DNA of 64,000 nucleotides from Oscillospiraceae bacterium (GCA_021199855.1 JAJQHD010000057.1:1-64000); one strand, 5' to 3'. Positions 40,553 to 48,630 are shown, counted from the first letter of the stretch. Translations and numbers: made by a program. Notes: a model not told the origin generated them from the sequence alone.

Positions 40553-42607
40553 ATGGAAGGAAATACTGCGGCGAAAAAAATCGTCTCAAATTCCGTTCAA
40601 AAACCTGATGAAGAAAAGCGTTCTGTCACGCTCGGCAGTATTGTCGGCGTTGCAATACTGACAATTTTACTTCTCTACCTTGCAGGAGTGAGGGCATTCG
40701 GGTTCCCGATTCCGCTTTTAGATGAGAATGTCGCCATCATGTCTCTTGTGCGACTCGCTCTCTTTGTCCCGATTCTGTTTTTGGGGAAAGAGGTGTATGT
40801 GCGCGGCTTCGGAAGGCTTCTTAAGTTCAATCCGAATCTGGAAAGTCTTGCCGCAATAGCGATAGGTCTTGCGACAGTAACATCTTTCTACTCACTTGTC
40901 ATGGTTATAATCAGTAGGGAGGACTATGCCGATAGAATCCATTTCGAGGCATGTGCCGTAATAATCCTATTCATGATGGCAGGGGAGTATCTCGAAGAGA
41001 AGATGAACAAATCAAGAGGCTCGACTGCCGACAAGCTCAAGGAGCTTTTTCCGAAGAATGTCACGGTTGTAAGAAACAATGTCGAGTACACTGTTCCACT
41101 AAGCGATATTTCCGAGGGAGACACTATTCTGGTGAAGCCTGGCGAGAACTTCCCTTGTGATGGTTCTGTGGTTTCGGGAAGAGCAGGCGTCGACGAAAGC
41201 CTGTTCACTGGCGAAGCATTGCCTGTTGAAAAGACAAATGGAGACGCTGTTTTTGCCGGAACAGTCTGCCGGAGCGGATTTATAACAATAAGAGCCGAAA
41301 GCATGGGCGAGGATACGAATCTCGGGAAAATGGTGGTCGCCGCAAGGAATGCGGAGTCCGCGAAGAGCTCCGATTCCAAGGTGTACACTCATCTTCAGAG
41401 AAACGAGAGAGTATACGCTCTCTGTGCAGTTGGCATTGCAATTCTTACGTTCTTCATCTGGCTGATGGCTTCAAAGGATTTCGGAAAGTCTTTGGAAGCT
41501 CTTGAGAGAATGCTTCTGACATCCTGCCCATCTGCCGCGCTGTTCGCAGTTCCTTTTGCAGTAAATGCTGCAGTCTCAAGAGGCGAGCGCGAGGGCGTTG
41601 TCTACAAGAGCCCGTCCGCACTTGAAAAGATAGAGGCTGTAAACACTGTCGTTATGGACAAGACGGGCGTCATAACAGTCGGAAAGCCTTTTGTAACCGA
41701 TGTAATTCCGTTCGGGACGGATGCTGTGGAAGTTGTCATGATTGCGGCTTCTCTTGAGTCGCACTCAACCCACCCGATAGCCTCTGCTGTTCTCGACTAT
41801 GCCAAAAAGAACGACATCGACCCTACAGATTGCGACGTGTTTGAGTCCGTTGAGGGCTTCGGAGTCAAGGGAGTAATAGAAGAAGACAGCATTTCCGTCG
41901 GAAGAGCCGACGCAATATTTATAGGTGAATTTGAGGGCTACGTCGCCATCTGCCAGCCTCTGACAGAGCAGGGCAAGACAATAGCCGCAGTCACGAGAAA
42001 CGGCTCACCGATAGGCGCCATTGCTTTCCAGGACAAGCTCAAGCCCACAAGCAAATCGGGCATCGAACGCCTTGCAAAGCTTGGAATCCGGACTATAATG
42101 GTCACCGGAGACAGCGAGGGAACAGGGAAGTCCGTAGCCGAAGAGGTCGGAGTTTTCGACCACGCCGAGAACGTGACTCCGTCCCAGAAAGCAGATATGA
42201 TCCGCAAGCTCCGCTATGGTGGAAGAACCGTCGCAATGATAGGTGACAGCTCAAATGATGCTCTCGCCCTTGCCGCCGCAGATGTCGCAATTTCGATGAA
42301 GGACGGCTCAGACGTAGCGCTTGAAGCAAGCGAGATAATTCTATTGAAGAACGACCTCCGGGATGCATCCTACGCTGTCAGAATCTCCTCCGAATCGAAG
42401 AAGACAATCTCTTCAAACTTCCTGTTCGGAATAATATTCAACGCCGTAACAGTCCCGATAATGGCTTTCTCGCCTCTCTTCATCCAGAACTCAACGATAG
42501 ACGCATTCATCTGCCTTGCTTGCCTCGCCGTCTCAACTGTCGCCATCCTCTTCAACAGCGTCAGAATCAAAAAGATGGACTTAACCGCCACAAAGGATGA
42601 ATCCTGA
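40553..42607 (+). CDS. P1B-type heavy-metal ATPase with atypical CPS motif
   Basis: A 684-residue membrane pump. TGEALPVEK (~219-227), phosphorylation motif DKTGVITVGKP (~368), the HP dipeptide of P1B ATPases (SHSTHPIASAVLDYA), TGD and GDSSNDALALAAADVAI. The transmembrane metal site reads SCPSAALFAVPFA (~322) where CPC-ALG is usual. There is no N-terminal CxxC metal-binding domain. The changed CPx site suggests an unusual metal specificity; the substrate cannot be assigned. Standing alone with its own promoter, it has no visible metal-sensor gene beside it. Confidence 0.85.
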   Translation: MEGNTAAKKIVSNSVQKPDEEKRSVTLGSIVGVAILTILLLYLAGVRAFGFPIPLLDENVAIMSLVRLALFVPILFLGKEVYVRGFGRLLKFNPNLESLAAIAIGLATVTSFYSLVMVIISREDYADRIHFEACAVIILFMMAGEYLEEKMNKSRGSTADKLKELFPKNVTVVRNNVEYTVPLSDISEGDTILVKPGENFPCDGSVVSGRAGVDESLFTGEALPVEKTNGDAVFAGTVCRSGFITIRAESMGEDTNLGKMVVAARNAESAKSSDSKVYTHLQRNERVYALCAVGIAILTFFIWLMASKDFGKSLEALERMLLTSCPSAALFAVPFAVNAAVSRGEREGVVYKSPSALEKIEAVNTVVMDKTGVITVGKPFVTDVIPFGTDAVEVVMIAASLESHSTHPIASAVLDYAKKNDIDPTDCDVFESVEGFGVKGVIEEDSISVGRADAIFIGEFEGYVAICQPLTEQGKTIAAVTRNGSPIGAIAFQDKLKPTSKSGIERLAKLGIRTIMVTGDSEGTGKSVAEEVGVFDHAENVTPSQKADMIRKLRYGGRTVAMIGDSSNDALALAAADVAISMKDGSDVALEASEIILLKNDLRDASYAVRISSESKKTISSNFLFGIIFNAVTVPIMAFSPLFIQNSTIDAFICLACLAVSTVAILFNSVRIKKMDLTATKDES

Positions 42608-42623
42608 CCCATGATGAATAAAA

Positions 42624-42651
42624 ATTCCCTCCCGGAATTCTGGGAGGGAAT
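42624..42651. terminator. Bidirectional terminator
   Basis: ATTCCCTCCC (42624-42633) and GGGAGGGAAT (42642-42651), a perfect 10-bp stem. On the minus strand it is followed by TTTTT, on the plus strand by a weaker T-rich tail. It lies between two convergent genes. Confidence 0.85.
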
Positions 42652-42658
42652 ATCTTTA

Positions 42659-43309
42659 TCATGCCAAGACCTCAGTCTTACTTTCCTTTAGTTTATCGTC
42701 TAGCAGAGCCAGAATATCGTCCGGCAAAGCTACGACAGAAAGCGAATTGTCTGAATACAGAAGCTCAGAATACTTCTTATCGTCGTTGTTTTTCGCAAAT
42801 ATATGAGTCACTGGGTAAACAGCTTTACTTTTCGAAAAGCAATCGCCATCTCTGAGAGACTGCACAACATATCCGTCGTAAAGTTCCTCACCTTTTTTAT
42901 TTTTGTCCCTGTTCAGGCATAGAGTGAAGTTAAGGTCGGTAGTGCCGAACCTGTATGACATAGTGTCTGTTTGTATCTCTTCCAGCATTATGCATTCTGA
43001 GGTAGCCATTTTTGCGACATCTTCGATGTGTTTAAGCTTCTTTGCACATAGTGTAAATGGGTGGACTGAATCAAAACCAATGTCTGACTCTGTCAGCAGG
43101 TTTCTTGTGGCGTTCCGATAAAAAGCCTTTGCCGGAAGTGAGGTCTTGACACCGGTCAAGTGTCTGAAATTCTCGGCTTTGTAGATTACTTCTATGTAGC
43201 GTCCGTCGAATACGTACATGAACTTTCTTCCGACCAGATATTTCTTATAGGTTATCGATGAATCCTTGATTAGCTGTACAATTGCCTTTCTGTCCTGACT
43301 TATGGTCAT
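42659..43309 (-). CDS. PBECR4-like nuclease-domain protein
   Basis: A 216-residue protein from the start at 43309; a 256-residue form from 43429 would run through the terminator hairpin and is less likely. YKKYLVGRKFMYVFDGRYIE, YKAENFRHLTGV and KAFYRNA resemble PBECR4, a predicted RNase-like fold related to barnase/EndoU/colicin toxins. The C-terminal half (SYRFGTTDLNFTLCLNRDKN) is beta-rich. A ribosome site GGAG lies ~14 nt upstream. It sits behind a structured RNA with its own promoter and terminator. The family call is from memory of motifs; activity is not established. Confidence 0.5.
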   Translation of the reverse strand: MTISQDRKAIVQLIKDSSITYKKYLVGRKFMYVFDGRYIEVIYKAENFRHLTGVKTSLPAKAFYRNATRNLLTESDIGFDSVHPFTLCAKKLKHIEDVAKMATSECIMLEEIQTDTMSYRFGTTDLNFTLCLNRDKNKKGEELYDGYVVQSLRDGDCFSKSKAVYPVTHIFAKNNDDKKYSELLYSDNSLSVVALPDDILALLDDKLKESKTEVLA

Positions 43310-43333
43310 AAATTTAACGTCCACTCCAATTGT

Positions 43334-43590
43334 AGTAAAAGAAATGCCGGACAACGTAACGTCACCCGGCAGTTGTAAGCAAATCAGCGGTTTTATGCTG
43401 GCTGTCAGCCTCAATGTCCTTCCGAACATCTAATCTGTCGCCGAAATCATTAAGTCCCCGGCGCGGACTACACCAAAATCCGGGTGCACGGCTCGGCAAC
43501 CGTGTGATTGCCTTAGCTGTGGGATTTACCCTGCCCCACATACAGTACAGCTTTTTCGTGCCGCCGCACGGAAAGCATCTCTGCTTCCAC
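43334..43590 (-). ncRNA. Structured RNA of unrecognised family
   Basis: On the minus strand, transcription from the promoter at 43623-43595 would start near 43588. In order the RNA can form: GGAAGCA/TGCTTTCC (43588-43570), CGTGC-GGCG-GCACG (43570-43557), a long AGCT+GTGGG/CCCAC+AGCT stem (43552-43515), GGCAA/TTGCC competing with CACGG/CCGTG (43512-43487), AGTCC/GGACT competing with CCCGG/CCGGG (43484-43453), then a terminator at 43371-43337. The competing pairs suggest a pseudoknot or switch. It does not match tmRNA, SRP RNA, RNase P, T-box or common riboswitch cores; 6S or raiA-type RNA could not be excluded. Confidence 0.55.
43337..43371 (-). terminator. Terminator of the structured RNA
   Basis: On the minus strand TGCCGG (43371-43366) pairs with CCGGCA (43350-43345), with inner TGACGT/ACGTTG pairing, followed by TTTCTTTT. 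It lies 28-35 nt before the ATG at 43309. Confidence 0.75.
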
Positions 43591-43594
43591 GTAT

Positions 43595-43623
43595 ATTATA
43601 GCAGAAGTTAGCTATGTTTGCAA
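43595..43623 (-). promoter_or_regulatory. Promoter of the structured RNA
   Basis: On the minus strand TTGCAA (43623-43618), 17-bp spacer, TATAAT (43600-43595). Confidence 0.8.
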
Positions 43624-43655
43624 GTACTTTTTAAAATATTTTTGAAGTCCTGACT

Positions 43656-44129
43656 TCAGAAAATTCTTTTATACCTAACCTGCCTGAACCCGACCCCATC
43701 ATCTTTGCCTTCAGCCGAGATTTCGGCCTGATACTTCGTCTTGTCGAATTCCGGGAAGAAGGCATCTGCCTCGGGGCACTTGGCATCTATTTCGGTGAGC
43801 ACCAGCTCGTCAGCGATTTTAATCGCCTGAGAGTAGACCTGAGCCCCGCCAATGATACAGCAGTTATTTTCGCAGAGACTTAGCGCTTCTTCAAGCGAGC
43901 CTGCAATCTCAACCCCGTCAATCCTGAGGCTTTTATCCCTCGAAATGACAATATTTCGCCTTTTCGGAAGCGGTTTTCCAATCGAAAGATATGTGAGCCT
44001 GCCCATGACGACCGTCTGTCCCATTGTTTCTGCCCGAAAGAGCTTCATGTCGGTGGGAAGGTGCCATATGAGCGAATTGTTCTGCCCAAGCTCCCGGTTC
44101 TTGCCGATAGCCGCAACAATCTTAATCAT
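43656..44129 (-). CDS. folA: Dihydrofolate reductase
   Basis: A 157-residue enzyme reducing dihydrofolate with NADPH. IVAAIGKNRELGQNNSLIWH carries the Met20-loop region, LPTDMKLFRAETMG the conserved acidic residue (Asp27 equivalent), VVMGRLTYLSIGKPLPKRRN the NADPH-binding turn, and IIGGAQVYSQAI the GG nucleotide loop. The ribosome site is GAGGAG. It lies 12 bp downstream of thyA, the enzyme that produces dihydrofolate, and forms an operon with it. Confidence 0.95.
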   Translation of the reverse strand: MIKIVAAIGKNRELGQNNSLIWHLPTDMKLFRAETMGQTVVMGRLTYLSIGKPLPKRRNIVISRDKSLRIDGVEIAGSLEEALSLCENNCCIIGGAQVYSQAIKIADELVLTEIDAKCPEADAFFPEFDKTKYQAEISAEGKDDGVGFRQVRYKRIF

Positions 44130-44141
44130 ATCAGAGTCTCC

Positions 44142-45047
44142 TCACTGTGCAATCGGGAACGAGATTTTCCCCATGTGCCGGTAATCAACGAGCTTGACAT
44201 CAAGGCACTCAGCCGAGTTGTCGAACTTATAGAAATCGTCGACTTTAGGATTCAGCCAGAGCTTTGGAGAAGGATACCCTCCGCCGTTCTCGTCGTACCG
44301 CCTTATCTGCTCGTCGACGCCGGAAGTCTGGTTGACATAGATGTGCGCATCTTTTATAGACCAGTCGATGGTTCCCGGCTTCAAACCTGTAACCTGAGCG
44401 AGCATACAAAGAAGAACAGAGTACTGAGTGACATTGAACGGAAGTCCCAGCGGCACGTCACAGCTTCTCTGATGAACCCAAGCATTAAGCCTGCCGTCAG
44501 TAACGTCCCACTCACTACTCCATACGCAGGAGGGCAACACAGCAGTCTCAAGATAGTCATTCTGCCAGAGCGACATCACCATCCGCCGGTCGGTCTGATT
44601 CGTTTTGAGTTTACTTATAAGCTCATCAATGAGCCCGAAATTATGGACAATCCAGCCGTAGGCTGTTCCGATCGTGTGCGCCCATTCTTTGCCGAATTCT
44701 TTTTTAACTTCTTTTCTGACAAGCCCGCCCGAGCCGTCGGGAATCATCTGAGTTGCAGTCCAGAATCCGTCCTCGTCAATCTCCCATTCGTTCCAGATGT
44801 TGACGTTGCGCTCACGAAGCCATCTCACATCGTTCGACTGTGCCTGATAAATCCAGAGCATCTCTAAAACCGCCTGCCGGATGAAGAGCTGTTTTGTAGT
44901 AAGAATAGGGAACTCCTCGCCGATATCGAGCGAAAAGTGCCAGGATGGAATCTTGACAGAATTGACACCTGTGCGGTTCTCAACCTCAACGCCATCTGTT
45001 CTGATTTTCTTAAGAAGCCGGACATATTCATCGTCCCACATTGACAT
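44142..45047 (-). CDS. thyA: Thymidylate synthase (ThyA type)
   Basis: A 301-residue enzyme making dTMP from dUMP. The start at 45047 (MSMWDDEYV) is chosen because GGGAGGTG precedes it; the longer form runs across the promoter. NRTGVNSVKIPSWHFSLD, PILTTKQ, GTAYGW, HQRSCDVPLGLPFNVTQYS and DAHIYVNQ match the family. The catalytic Cys lies in LPSCVWSSEWDV, where most ThyA proteins read PCHxxxQF. Paired with folA. Confidence 0.9.
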   Translation of the reverse strand: MSMWDDEYVRLLKKIRTDGVEVENRTGVNSVKIPSWHFSLDIGEEFPILTTKQLFIRQAVLEMLWIYQAQSNDVRWLRERNVNIWNEWEIDEDGFWTATQMIPDGSGGLVRKEVKKEFGKEWAHTIGTAYGWIVHNFGLIDELISKLKTNQTDRRMVMSLWQNDYLETAVLPSCVWSSEWDVTDGRLNAWVHQRSCDVPLGLPFNVTQYSVLLCMLAQVTGLKPGTIDWSIKDAHIYVNQTSGVDEQIRRYDENGGGYPSPKLWLNPKVDDFYKFDNSAECLDVKLVDYRHMGKISFPIAQ

Positions 45048-45072
45048 AGCGCACACCTCCCAAAGTATAACT

Positions 45073-45101
45073 ATTATAACATGCCCGAGTCCTAAAAGCA
45101 A
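45073..45101 (-). promoter_or_regulatory. Promoter of thyA-folA
   Basis: On the minus strand TTGCTT (45101-45096), 17-bp spacer, TATAAT (45078-45073), 25 bp before the ATG. Confidence 0.75.
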
Positions 45102-45191
45102 GAGATAAGAATAATACTCCCTGTAAATCCCCAAAAAGCCCGATAAAAATTTGAGTTTTGTGCAAATTGCCTCTGGAATTTTGGTGAGAAA

Positions 45192-45202
45192 TGTGTTATA
45201 AT
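45192..45202 (+). promoter_or_regulatory. Extended -10 promoter of the CarD-like gene
   Basis: TGTTATAAT (TG motif one base before TATAAT at 45197-45202) with no clear -35. The ATG is 42 bp downstream. Confidence 0.55.
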
Positions 45203-45243
45203 TAACTCATAGTAATTGAAATTGAGACAGTAAAGAGGTAGTA

Positions 45244-45753
45244 ATGATGTTTTGCGTGAATGATTACGTTGTCTATGGCAACGAAGGCGTCTGCAAGGTG
45301 GAAGACATCGGTAAGCCCTCAATATCGGGACTGGACAAGCAGAAAGAATATTATACTCTCGTTCCATTTTACAGAAAGGGCAAAATCTACACACCGACCG
45401 ATTCAACCATCCTTATGCGTAAGGTAATAACAAAAGAAATGGCGGAGGATCTTATCGGGAGGATAACTGAGATAAGCCCGGTTCTCGACGTCCCCAGAGA
45501 CGCGAAGCTTGCTATGGAGTTCTACAAAGGTCTTGTCAAGACCCACGAATGTGAGAACCTCATCAGCATCATCAAGCACGTTTTTGAGAAGCAGAAGACT
45601 CTTGTTGCCGAGAAGAAGAACGTCCCGGCTGTGGATCTTCGGTACATGAAGATAGCCGAAGACATGCTCTACGGCGAACTAGGCTTCGCCCTGAACATTA
45701 AACCCTCCGATGTCAGAGGATATATCATCCGCTGTTGCGAGATGGAGGGATGA
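45244..45753 (+). CDS. CarD/CdnL family transcription regulator
   Basis: A 169-residue protein. The N-terminal Tudor-like RNA-polymerase interaction domain (1-70) reads VNDYVVYGNEGVCKVEDIGK ... YYTLVPFYRKGKIYTPTDS; the C-terminal ~95 residues are helical. The family binds RNA polymerase beta and stabilises open complexes at rRNA and other promoters. The ribosome site AGAGG precedes two adjacent ATG codons (45244, 45247). Followed by a palindromic repeat that provides its terminator. Confidence 0.9.
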   Translation: MMFCVNDYVVYGNEGVCKVEDIGKPSISGLDKQKEYYTLVPFYRKGKIYTPTDSTILMRKVITKEMAEDLIGRITEISPVLDVPRDAKLAMEFYKGLVKTHECENLISIIKHVFEKQKTLVAEKKNVPAVDLRYMKIAEDMLYGELGFALNIKPSDVRGYIIRCCEMEG

Positions 45754-45756
45754 GGA

Positions 45757-45893
45757 AAACCTCTCCGTCTGCGCCTGCGGCGCATCCACCTCCCCTTTCA
45801 GGGGAGGCTTTTTGTTTTCTGAACAAACTTTTGAGAGTATAAAAATTGGCTCCCCTGAAAGGGGAGCTGGCGCCCAAAGGGCGACTGAGGGGC
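45757..45893. repeat. Paired palindromic repeats acting as back-to-back terminators
   Basis: CCTCCCC-TTTCA-GGGGAGG followed by CTTTTT (45789-45813) would end the plus-strand CarD gene. The opposing copy CTCCCC-TGAAA-GGGGAG (~45852-45868), read on minus with ATTTTT, would end rlmH. CGCCCAAAGGGCG and CTGAGGGG complete the unit. Same family as 11603, 50421, 56098 and 58618. Confidence 0.8.
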
Positions 45894-46376
45894 TTACTTA
45901 TGATACCTAATTCCCGCATTAATCGTCATCGCCCTATAAACCTGTTCCGTGAGCACAACCCTCGTCAGCTGGTGCGGAAGTGTCATCCTCGACATCGAAA
46001 TTCTCAGTTTGCAGGATTTTTTGACACTGTCCGAAAGACCATAGGAGCTTCCTATAAAGAAATTGACTGATGAATAGCCGTTCACGCCGGCAGAGTCAAT
46101 CTCCCTTGCAAGCTCTTCGCTCGAAATCGGCTTTCCTTCAACACACATGGCAATGTTATATGAGCCTTTCTTCTCAAGGAACGACTGCATGAGTTTTGCC
46201 TCATTCTCAAGCCCTGAGAAAATCTCGGCGTCTGACGGATTGTCAGAAATCCTCGACTCGGGGAGCTCAATTATCTCAAAATGCGAGAATCTCGAAATTC
46301 TCTTTGAATATTCGGCGATAGCTTCCCGCCAGAAGCTCTCTTTCAGCTTCCCTACGGCGATTATCGAGATGTTCAT
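45894..46376 (-). CDS. rlmH: 23S rRNA pseudouridine-1915 N3-methyltransferase
   Basis: A 160-residue SPOUT methyltransferase modifying helix 69 of 23S rRNA. IIAVGKLKESFWREAIAEYS at the N-terminus, VEGKPISSEELA, FFIGSSYGLSDSVKKSC (SAM-binding knot) and the C-terminal LPHQLTRVVLTEQVYRAMTI and Y-H-K tail are diagnostic. The ATG overlaps the stop of the upstream metallo-beta-lactamase gene by 4 bp. Confidence 0.95.
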   Translation of the reverse strand: MNISIIAVGKLKESFWREAIAEYSKRISRFSHFEIIELPESRISDNPSDAEIFSGLENEAKLMQSFLEKKGSYNIAMCVEGKPISSEELAREIDSAGVNGYSSVNFFIGSSYGLSDSVKKSCKLRISMSRMTLPHQLTRVVLTEQVYRAMTINAGIRYHK

Positions 46377-47161
46377 CAGAACGTCACCGCCATTCCGGTG
46401 GTTTCAATGGGCGCTATGTAGAGAAGGTAATCCCGGTTTCTCTTGAATTCGTCCCCGAGTTCGCGTGTAAGTGCATTTTCTGCAATGTGCGGAGTGTTGT
46501 TCTCCCGACTGAGGTGCCCTAGAATTATCTTCGTAAGCCCGTTTTCAATGAGACTGTGAATTTCTTTCGCAGATGCACTGTTTGACAAGTGCCCGTCAGG
46601 AGCGGCGATTCTCTGCTTCAGAGGATAAGGATATGGACCGTTTCTGAGCATATTCTCATCATAGTTCGATTCTAAGAAGACGAGATCCGCAAGTCTTAAG
46701 TTCTCGTCAACCTCTTCGGTGACGTGCCCCAAATCGGTGCAGTAGGTGCAGACCTTTCCGTCCGGCATCCCGATTCTATATCCGACACTTTCTATGGCAT
46801 CGTGCGGAGTTTTGAAGGAAGTGATGGAGAAATCCCCTATAACAACCTCTTCTCCTACACCTTGCTCAAAGCATCCGTGACTGAGATGTCCGCCTCGAAT
46901 AAGCCAGTCCATAGTCTTCGGAGAGGCATAAACCGGGATGTCATAGTGTTTGCCAAACACTTTCAGAGCCGCAATGTGGTCGGTGTGGTCGTGGGTTATG
47001 AAAACAGCCTTAATCGCCTCAATTGGGATGTCGTTCTGCAAAAGCGCCTGATTAAGCCTCCGGCAGTTCAAGCCGGCGTCTATGAGAATTCCCTCGCTCG
47101 GATTTCCAATAAAGCAGGAATTTCCTGAGCTTGACGAAAAAAGCGGATATATTCTTGACAA
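46376..47161 (-). CDS. MBL-fold metallohydrolase (WalJ/YycJ-like)
   Basis: A 261-residue protein with a TTG start preceded by AAAGGA. SSSSGNSCFIGNPSEGILID, FITHDHTDHIAAL (HxHxDH metal site), CTDLGHVTEE, LESNYDENML and LGHLSRENN identify the YycJ/WalJ branch of the metallo-beta-lactamase superfamily, 5'-to-3' exonuclease-like enzymes implicated in replication or cell-wall coordination. It is commonly found beside rlmH in Firmicutes, as here. Confidence 0.9.
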   Translation of the reverse strand: MSRIYPLFSSSSGNSCFIGNPSEGILIDAGLNCRRLNQALLQNDIPIEAIKAVFITHDHTDHIAALKVFGKHYDIPVYASPKTMDWLIRGGHLSHGCFEQGVGEEVVIGDFSITSFKTPHDAIESVGYRIGMPDGKVCTYCTDLGHVTEEVDENLRLADLVFLESNYDENMLRNGPYPYPLKQRIAAPDGHLSNSASAKEIHSLIENGLTKIILGHLSRENNTPHIAENALTRELGDEFKRNRDYLLYIAPIETTGMAVTF

Positions 47162-47199
47162 ATTGACACGTTCCTTTCTAGAATTCAGACAAAAGAAAC

Positions 47200-47231
47200 C
47201 CTGCGTACATCCCGCAAAGGAGATACGCAGG
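47200..47231 (-). terminator. Terminator of murA
   Basis: CCTGCGTA (47200-47207) pairs with TACGCAGG (47224-47231). On the minus strand it is followed by GTTTCTTTT. Confidence 0.75.
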
Positions 47232-47253
47232 ATATTTTATTCGTTTATGTTTA

Positions 47254-48540
47254 TCAGCCGGTTTTCTTGATGGTCTCGTACTCTCTGACCCTCACGATGT
47301 CGGCTCCCAAGCCCATGAGCTTGTCCTCGATGTTCTCATATCCACGCTCAATGTGGTAGATATTCTCGACGACAGTCGTTCCGCTAGCCATGAGTCCTGC
47401 AATTACAAGTGCGATTCCGGCTCTCAGGTCTGTAGCTCTTACTGCGGCGCCGTTGAGCTCCGGAACGCCCTGAATGACGGCAGTTGTGCCCTCAACGGTG
47501 ATGTCGGCGCCCATTCTTCTAAGCTCGTTAGCATATCTGAAACGGTTATCGAAGATGTCGTCTGTGACAATGCTTGTCCCTTCGGCAATTGTCAGAAGAG
47601 TTGAGAACTGCGGTTGCATATCTGTCGGGAAACCAGGGTGGGGAAGGGTTTTAAGAGTTGTTTTGAGAAGCGGACCGTCGACATAGACATGCACGCACTC
47701 GTCGTACTCTTCAACCGTCGCACCGACTTTACGTAGCTTTGCCGTAATCGATTCAAGGTGCTTCGGGATGACGTTTTTAATCCAGACGTCGCCCTTTGTA
47801 GCGGCGGCGGCAACCATGTATGTGCCAGCCTCAATCTGGTCGGGGATAACGGAGTAGGTTATTCCCTTCAGATAGTCGACTCCGCGAATCTTTATGACGT
47901 CAGTGCCAGCGCCCATGATGTCAGCTCCCATCGAGTTAAGGAAGTTGGCAAGGTCGACAATATGTGGCTCTTTATTCGCATTCTCAATGACAGTCAAGCC
48001 TTTTGCCTTGACAGCGGCGCAGATGGCGTTGATGGTTCCTCCGACGGTGTGCTTGTCAAAGAAAATCTGGCTTCCGATAAGCTCTTTAGCCCTGAGATGG
48101 ACGATTCCTCCTTCGAGGGAATACTCAGCTCCCAGAGCATTGAACGCCTTGATGTGCTGGTCGATAGGTCTGTCGCCCAAGTCGCATCCGCCGGGAAGCG
48201 GAACATCGGCTTTCTTGAACCTTCCCAAAAGTGTGCCCATAAAGTAGCTGGAAGCTCTGATAGACCTTGCGAGTTCATACGGGACAACCGGGTCGGTAAT
48301 CCCTCTGGTGTCGATTCTGATTGTATTTTTGTCTATTATTTTGATACTTGCGCCCATCTCATAGAGAATTTTGACACAGATACCAATGTCTCCTATCTCG
48401 GGGACATTTTCAAGCGTTACAGGCTCGTCACACAGAATTGTGGCGGCAACAATGGCTACGGCTGCATTTTTAGCGCCGCTGATATAGACGTCGCCTCTGA
48501 GAGGCTTTCCGCCGTTGATAACTAATTTTTCCTGATCCAT
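47254..48540 (-). CDS. murA: UDP-N-acetylglucosamine 1-carboxyvinyltransferase
   Basis: A 428-residue enzyme for the first committed step of peptidoglycan synthesis. GGKPLRGDVYISGAKNAAVA (~10-29) with the substrate-binding Lys/Asn, LARSIRASSYFMGTLLGRF, the active-site loop LPGGCDLGDRPIDQHI with Cys119, and the C-terminal DLRAGIALVIAGLMASG are all present. The Cys at the fosfomycin-reactive position is conserved. An inverted fold of EPSP-synthase type is shared with aroA at 15012. Monocistronic, with a promoter at 48631-48659. Confidence 0.95.
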   Translation of the reverse strand: MDQEKLVINGGKPLRGDVYISGAKNAAVAIVAATILCDEPVTLENVPEIGDIGICVKILYEMGASIKIIDKNTIRIDTRGITDPVVPYELARSIRASSYFMGTLLGRFKKADVPLPGGCDLGDRPIDQHIKAFNALGAEYSLEGGIVHLRAKELIGSQIFFDKHTVGGTINAICAAVKAKGLTVIENANKEPHIVDLANFLNSMGADIMGAGTDVIKIRGVDYLKGITYSVIPDQIEAGTYMVAAAATKGDVWIKNVIPKHLESITAKLRKVGATVEEYDECVHVYVDGPLLKTTLKTLPHPGFPTDMQPQFSTLLTIAEGTSIVTDDIFDNRFRYANELRRMGADITVEGTTAVIQGVPELNGAAVRATDLRAGIALVIAGLMASGTTVVENIYHIERGYENIEDKLMGLGADIVRVREYETIKKTG

Positions 48541-48630
48541 ATATATTTATCTCCTAAGAGCTAATAGCAGTTTTAAATCTGGAAGCAGATTATCGCCAGA
48601 AAAAGGCACTCCTGCTTCTTAATCTTTACT

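Noticed and set aside
43310..43429. N-terminal extension of the PBECR4-like protein (start at 43429)
   Set aside because: It would translate through the GC-rich terminator of the upstream RNA, has no ribosome site, and the extra 40 residues do not fit the domain.
44061..44867. 268-aa plus-strand ORF across folA/thyA
   Set aside because: Shadow of the conserved minus-strand thyA coding sequence, lacking a start context.
47758..48525. 255-aa plus-strand ORF opposite murA
   Set aside because: Antisense shadow of murA, which carries all catalytic motifs; no ribosome site or recognisable domain.
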